Assembly (NCBI RefSeq): GCF_033807575.1
Contig: NC_084705.1
Coordinates: forward strand, 12,766,019 to 12,830,018
Direction: 5' to 3'
Source: Cydia pomonella
Lineage: Eukaryota; Arthropoda; Insecta; Lepidoptera; Tortricidae
Length of the DNA stretch: 64,000 bases
Shown: positions 58,257 through 64,000 of the stretch, in pieces
How the letters are laid out: each line of letters begins with the position of its first letter
Position numbering within the stretch: the stretch's first letter is position 1
Made by a program: the position numbers and the translations under genes
Notes under the pieces: generated by a model
The model's database searches: none
Told to the model about the DNA's origin: nothing
The model's input: the letters and a program-made list of their open reading frames with translations, nothing else

Positions 58257-59193
58257 TATTTAGCCCTAAACTTTTTTCTTCCGTTAATTTTAGTAACTTT
58301 GTATTGCATAGCACTTGTATACTAACTGTGGATCTACTGATGTCTGTTTTACTGTACTCCGCTCAATAGTTTAGGCGCTAGAAGAAAAATATGATTTAAT
58401 ATTCGGAGTCCTCTCAAGGCGGCTGTATTGATTTTTCTTTAAGAGTCCTTATTCCTACAGACGAGCGTATTTTGTAAAATTCTTCCTTTTTCATTCAAGA
58501 TTACGACGTAACTATTAGTATTTATTCAAAAACTGGTAACGTACTTAAATAATCGTTTCCTAAACTAGCGGCTCCAACAGTTCAAATTTTCATTTTCTCT
58601 TTTAAACCTCTTTTTTAATGAGTTTTTTTGGGAGTCTTTTCCAAATTTTCCAGTGAGATGTGGCGTTTCGGTTCTCAATTTTGCTGTAAACAAGAATCAT
58701 TTGGTACATGAATGACTACAATTTGATTCAACATATCTCGTACGAGGGGCTGGAATGATGAACAATCGAAGATTCATTTGAAAAAACTGATAAAATACCT
58801 TCCGAGTTTTCTTCATTTTTTTGACGAAAACAGGGTTTTATTATATTTTTTTTCCGCAAATTGTACGCATATTTTGCTTTAAAAATAATATTATAGCAAA
58901 CTGTAACTTTATGTTAACCTATAAAAAAAAAATCGTAACTATGGGACCTACATTGCCGTAAATTTATATTTTTTTAAAACACGTATAAATCACGCAGCAG
59001 CGACGCCCCGCTCTCAGTCCGCGCGGAGCGCGCTTAGAGGACGGACCTGTGCTCGATTGTCAGGCATTCGTTGCGATCGTAATCAGCTACGGAGTTCCGA
59101 GAAGTGCTATATACTGCGATTAGAAAATCTTAATAAAAGTTCATTTTTTACAGTATGCCTAACAGACTCGCTTATTGATGGATTTTCAGTGTT

Positions 59194-59390
59194 ACTTTTT
59201 TTTTAATACTAAGTCGGTGGCAAACAAGCATACGGCCCGCATATGTACGCCTGCAACTCCAGAGGAGTTACATGCGCGTTGCCGACCCTAACCCCCTCCC
59301 GCCCCTCGTTGAGCTCTGGCAACCTTACTCACCGGCAGGAACACAACACTATGAGTAAGGTCTAGTGTTATTTGGCTGCGATTTTCTGAA
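59194..59390 (+). repeat. Dispersed repeat family 7, copy inside the giant foldback
   Basis: TTTTTTTTAATACTAAGTCGG to GTCTAGTGTTATTTGGCTGC with a short internal deletion. It breaks off where the foldback inner arm begins. Confidence 0.7.
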
Positions 59391-59404
59391 AAACTCATTT
59401 TCAC

Positions 59405-60472
59405 TTGAAATTACGTTAGGGTTTGCATTATTATTTTTGACCCGGATGAAGTCCAAGTTCTCATGATGGAGTCAGGAGTTGGTCACCAGAACTCCTAATC
59501 TACTAATTATAATCCCATCGTGTTTGGGCTCAAAAGATTTGCCCTGACGAACACCATCGATCTAGATGAGGTCCAGGGTCTCATGATGGAGTCAGGAGTT
59601 GGTCACTAGAACTCCTAATCTACTCATTATAATTCCATCGTGTTTGGGCTCAACAGAGTTGCCCTGACGAGCACCTTCAATCTAGATGAGGTCCAGGGTC
59701 TCATGATGGAGTCAGGAGCTGGTCACCAGAACTCCTAATCTACTCATCATAACTCCATCGTGTTTGGGTTCAATAGAGTTGCCCTGACGAGCACCATCAA
59801 TCTAGATGAGGTCCAGGGTCTCATGATGGAGTCAGGAGCTGGTCACCAGAACTCCTAATCTACTCATCATAACTCCATCGTGTTTGGGCTCAATAGATTT
59901 GCCCTGATGAACACCATCGATCTAGATGAGGCCCAGGGTCTCATGATGGAGTCAGGAGTTGGTCACCAGAACTCCTAAACTACTCATCATAACCTCATCG
60001 TGTTCGGGCTCAATAGATTTGCCCTGACGAGCATCATCAATCTAGATAAAGTCCAGGGTCTCATGATGGAGTCAGGAGTTGGTCACTAGAACTCCTAATC
60101 TACTCATTATAATTCCAACGTGTTTGGGCTCAAAAGATTTGCCCTGATGAGCACCATCGATCTAGATGAGGTCCAGGGTCTCATGATGGAGTCAGGAGTT
60201 GGTCACCAGAACTCCTAATCTACTCATCATAACTCCATCGTGTTTGGGCTCAATAGAGTTGCCCTGACGAGCATCATCAATCTAGATCAGGTCCAGGGTC
60301 TCATGATGGACTCAGGAGTTGATCACCAGAACTCCTAGTCTATTCATCATAACTCCATCGTGTTTGGGCTCAAAAGATTTGCCCTGACGAGTACCATCGA
60401 TCTAGATTAAGTCGAGGGTCTCATGATGGACTCAGTAGTTGGTCACCAGAACTCCTAATCTATTCACCATAA
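59405..60472 (+). repeat. Forward 120-bp tandem array
   Basis: About 8.5 units with an exact 120-bp period, each with CTCATGATGGAGTCAGGAGT, CCAGAACTCCTAATCTACTC, ATCGTGTTTGGGCTCAA and GCCCTGACGAGCACCATC. It is preceded by a unique 40-bp leader (ACGTTAGGGTTTGCATTATT). Confidence 0.95.
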
Positions 60473-62212
60473 TGGTAATTTGATGGTGCTTGTCGGAGTA
60501 AATCTATTGAGCCCAAACACGTTGGAGTTATGATAAATAGATTACGAGTTCTGGTGACCAACTCCTAACTCCATCATGAGACCCTGGACTTCATCTAGAT
60601 CGATGGTACTCGTCAGGGCAAATCTTTTGAGCCCAAACACGATGGAATTATAATGAGTAGATTAGGAGTTCTAGTGACCAACTCCTGACTCCATCATGAG
60701 ACCCTGAACATCATCTAGATTGATGGTGCTCGTGAGGGCAAATCTATTGAGCCCAAACACGATGGAGTTATGATGAGTAGATTAGGAATTATGTTGACCT
60801 ACTCCTGACTCCATCATGAGACCCTGGACTTCATCTAGATCGATGGTACTCGTCAGGGCAAATCTTTTGAGCCCAAACACGATGGAATTATAATGAGTAG
60901 ATTAGGAGTTCTAGTGACCAACTCCTGACTCCATCATGAGACCCTGAACATCATCTAGATTGATGGTGCTCGTGAGGGCAAATCTATTGAGCCCAAACAC
61001 GATGGAGTTATGATGAGTAGATTAGGAATTATGGTGACCTACTCCTGACTCCATCATGAGACCCTGGACTTCATCTAGATCGATGGTACTCGTCAGGGCA
61101 AATCTTTTGAGCCCAAACACGATGGAATTATAATGAGTAGATTAGGAGTTCTAGGGACCAACTCCTGACTCTATCATGAGACCCTGAACATCATCTAGAT
61201 TGATGGTGCTCGTGAGGGCAAATCTATTGAGCCCAAACACGATAGAGTTATGATGAGTAGATTAGGAATTATGGTGACCAACTCCTGACTCCATCATGAG
61301 ACCCTGGACTTCATCTAGATCGATGATACTCGTCAGGGCAAATCTTTTGAGCCCAAACACGATGGAATTATAATGAGTAGATTAGGAGTTCTGGTGACCA
61401 ACTCCTGACTCCATCATGAGACCCTGGACTTCATCTAGATCGATGGTACTCGTCAGGGCAAATCTTTTGAGCCCAAACACGATGGAATTATAATGAGTAG
61501 ATTAGGAGTTCTAGTGACCAACTCCTGACTCCATCATGAGACCCTGAACATCATCTAGATTGATGGTGCTCGTGAGGGCAAATCTATTGAGCCCAAACAC
61601 GATGGAGTTATGATGAGTAGATTAGGAATTATGGTGACCAACTCCTGACTCCATCATGAGACCCTGGACTTCATCTAGATCGATGGTACTCGTCAGGGCA
61701 AATCTTTTGAGCCCAAACACGATGGAATTATAATGAGTAGATTAGGAGTTCTGGTGACCAACTCGTGACTCCATCATGAGACCCTGGACTTCATTTAGAT
61801 CGATGGTACTCGTCAGGGCAAATCTATTTAGCTCAAATACGATGGAATTATAATGAGTAGATTAGGAGTTCTAGTGACCTACTCCTGACTCCATCATGAG
61901 ACCCTGGACTTCATCTAGATTGATGGTGCTCATCAGGGTAAATCTATTGAGCCCAAACTCGATGGAGTTATGATGAGTAAATTAGGAGTTCTGGGGAGTT
62001 CTGGTGACCAACACCTGACTCCGTCATGAGACCCTGGACCTCATCTAGATCGATGGTGTTCGTCAGGGCAAATCTTTTGAGCCCAAGCACGATGGAATTA
62101 TAATGAGTAGATTAGGAGTTCTGGTGACCAACTCCTGACTCCATCATAAGAACCTGGATGGACTTCATTCGGGTCAAAAATAATAATACAAACCCTAACG
62201 TGATTTCAAATA
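60473..62212 (-). repeat. Inverted 120-bp tandem array
   Basis: About 14 units of the same 120-bp repeat in reverse orientation. It is followed by the inverse of the leader (TAATACAAACCCTAACGTGA). Between about 60600 and 61320 alternate units differ consistently, giving a 240-bp higher-order period. A short local duplication of GTTCTGGGGAGTTCTGG lies near 61990. Confidence 0.95.
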
Positions 62213-62224
62213 ACACTGAAACTC

Positions 62225-62660
62225 TATAGCACTAATGTGCGCAAACGATTGGCATCTTGACTAGGCAGCATGGGTGCGTAGCCACCATGCCAATCGATAC
62301 GACAACGAAACACTATCTGTCTCTCTCTCGTACTAATATGCACAAACGAGTGGCATCTTGGCTGGGCAGCATGGGTGCGTAGCCAACATGCCAAACGTTT
62401 ACGATACGACAAGGAAACACTATCTGTCTCTCTATCGCACTAATATGCGCAATCGATTGGCTTCTTGGCTAGGTATCATGGGTGCGTAGCCAACATGCCA
62501 ATCGTTTACGATACGACAACGAAACACTACTCTCTCTCTATCGCACTAATATACGCAAACGATTGGTATTTTGGCTAGGCACTAAGCAAGTGTGTGGCCA
62601 ACATGCCAATCGTTTACGATACGACAACGAAACACTATCTGTCTCTCTATCGCACTAATA
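62225..62660 (+). repeat. Tandem array of four hairpin units (about 105-110 bp each)
   Basis: Each unit has CGATTGGCATCTTGGCTAGG, a spacer with CATGGGTGCG, TAGCCAACATGCCAATCG, then ACGACAACGAAACACTATCT and CTCTATCGCACTAATATGCG. The first and third blocks are complementary, so every unit can fold. Confidence 0.9.
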
Positions 62661-63061
62661 TACTTTATTTATACCTGCAGTCATTTACTAACTTCTTCAT
62701 TTTCCATTGGTGTGAAAGAGACAGAATAAAGAGCAAGGGTTATAGTCACTCTGTAGTCTGTACACTTAGTAGTAGTGTACATAAAAAAAAACTACTGTGC
62801 ATATACAATAAAATAAAGAGTGCCCATATGATATCATATGACACTAAAATGAATGTTGCTTGAAATTATATTGAAAACTATCAAGATTATTCTAGTCTGC
62901 ATTGAAACGCGCGTCGCGTTGCCGGCGCTCGCGTACCGAGCGCCAACGCCATCTATCGAGCGTTATTTCGTGAAATCTGAGAACGCTCCAAGGATTAAGG
63001 GCTCTTAATAGAACATGTAAAAGTAGGTTGTGAAATCAAGAATCGGCAAGAGGAATCTAAC

Positions 63062-63546
63062 GATACGTCATTTAAAAAAATCCGTCCAGTATCCTAATAC
63101 CTAGCTACTGGGTGAACTGAATCATCAGTACTTACACCCATAACCCTTCTTTCTGGTTTAGTCACAGTAGAGTAAAATGTTAATATTGGGGTAGACCACG
63201 TACAAATGTATAGTTAAAAATAGAATTCATATTCCTCCGAGTTTCCTTTTAAGAGAATGTCCCCTGGAAGTGTATAAGCGTTAAACTTAGATTCAGCAAG
63301 TATTCTCTATAACAAGATGTATTGTTCTGCAAAGATATCGAGGACTTTTTTGTGTAGAATTTAATAAGTTTTAATGTTGACTGTTGTGTTGATGGTACAC
63401 ATTTTCCAAGATGGCTCGGATTCCTCGAGGTCCCCAAATGTTAAATGGTTTGGGCATGAAAAAGGGGCCTTTAATTTATATACATAATAAATTTCATGAC
63501 TGTTACAGAGATTTCGAGGTAGGTCCTAATCCGATTATGCTACATT
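63062..63546 (-). repeat. Right outer arm of giant foldback
   Basis: The inverse of the left arm. Small ORFs here are not conserved in the left arm and are therefore unlikely to be coding. Confidence 0.85.
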
Positions 63547-63840
63547 GTGCGTCCGCAGCAAATTCGGTTCTCCATACAAATGTAGTTACGCTCTCATTTT
63601 AAAATGACTTGCTAGATTGCTCTGAAACTTTGTACTTACAATAGGATATGGTATGTCTATGCCTATAATTAATTTAAAACATAAATGTGAAATGAGAGCC
63701 AATTAAGTTCAATATTAAGAATATGTGTCGTTGTTGACTCGCCGACAACGGAATTGAGATCTATATGGGTGCCATGTTCTGTGCTGTGTAGAAAATCCTG
63801 AAATTATAAAGGATTTGTCTTGGCTAGTTTTTACGTATAG

Positions 63841-64000
63841 GCTACGTATCACCGAAACGTCACAAACACCACGAAGGTTCGGCTTGTACGGGTCCTCGTT
63901 TTTCCTATATTCTTATACGCTGCGGAGACCTGGACTATCCGAAAGACAGAGGAAAAGACGATAGACGCCCTAGAAAAATGGTGCTGCAGGAAAATGCTGG
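63841..64000 (+). pseudogene. LINE reverse-transcriptase fragment running off the window
   Basis: The frame opens after a TAG at 63838 and reads NTTKVRLVRVLVFPIFLYAA, then ETWTIRKTEEKTIDALEKW. This is the conserved end of the RT domain (ETWT block) of non-LTR retrotransposons. It is open to the window edge, so intactness is unknown. Confidence 0.8.

Larger units (their letters stand above)
57738..63546. repeat. Giant composite inverted repeat (5.8 kb)
   Basis: The outer arms 57738-58256 and 63062-63546 are inverted copies of each other. Shared phrases include GTCGGATTAGGACC/GGTCCTAATCCGATT, ACATTTGGGGACCTCGAGGA and its inverse, and GGATACTGGACGGATTTTTT and its inverse. The inner part holds two opposed tandem arrays. 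No transposase or other protein is encoded. Confidence 0.85.

Noticed and set aside
59405..62212. CRISPR-like array
   Set aside because: Units are contiguous 120-bp satellites with no spacers, in eukaryotic DNA, and the orientation flips midway.
63411..63602. 63-codon ORF in the right foldback arm
   Set aside because: The left arm does not keep the frame, so there is no sign of coding selection.

Overview
This 64-kb window is animal nuclear DNA, almost certainly from a moth or butterfly. The sequence is AT-rich and carries interrupted genes with GT-AG introns. It is full of short interspersed repeats of a lepidopteran kind: tRNA-headed SINEs, TA-flanked and palindromic MITEs, and decayed 3' tails of non-LTR retrotransposons. 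There are no prokaryotic signatures such as operons or ribosome binding sites.

The only well-supported genes are two Toll-family receptors in head-to-tail tandem on the minus strand. Toll A (27051 down to 23364) has 3 coding exons and encodes 1013 residues. Toll B (52793 down to 36784) has 9 coding exons and encodes 989 residues. I built both models by matching splice sites and phases, and each stays open from ATG to stop. Both have a signal peptide, an LRR ectodomain with LRRCT and LRRNT cysteine clusters (Toll/multiple-cysteine-cluster type), a second LRRCT, one membrane helix and a cytoplasmic TIR domain with the conserved BB-loop proline. Two introns sit at equivalent places and phases in the two genes, which argues for an old tandem duplication. 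Toll A is compact and uses GC-rich codons. Toll B is AT-rich and its introns are swollen by mobile DNA. As Toll receptors they would be expected to bind Spaetzle-type cytokines outside the cell and signal through MyD88 to NF-kB factors.

Layout: 1-23.3 kb is gene-poor, with a 380-bp foldback, SINE and MITE copies and two copies of one long repeat family. 23.3-27.1 kb is Toll A. 27.1-36.2 kb is intergenic, with MITEs and a GC-richer patch near 30.5 kb. 36.2-52.9 kb is Toll B; its introns hold SINEs, MITEs, LINE tails, a candidate 2.6-kb DNA transposon and a possible nested plus-strand exon. 53-57.7 kb is repeats only. 57.7-63.55 kb is a very large composite inverted repeat: about 0.5-kb terminal arms enclose two opposed arrays of a 120-bp tandem repeat and a short array of hairpin-forming units. 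The last 160 bases are the start of a LINE reverse-transcriptase fragment that runs out of the window.

The strongest unusual signals are the giant foldback with opposed 120-bp arrays, the same stop/start overlap (ATGA) between a short upstream ORF and the main ORF in both Toll genes, a very short Toll B exon that an ORF search would miss, and the TIR-bounded 2.6-kb element in Toll B intron 3.
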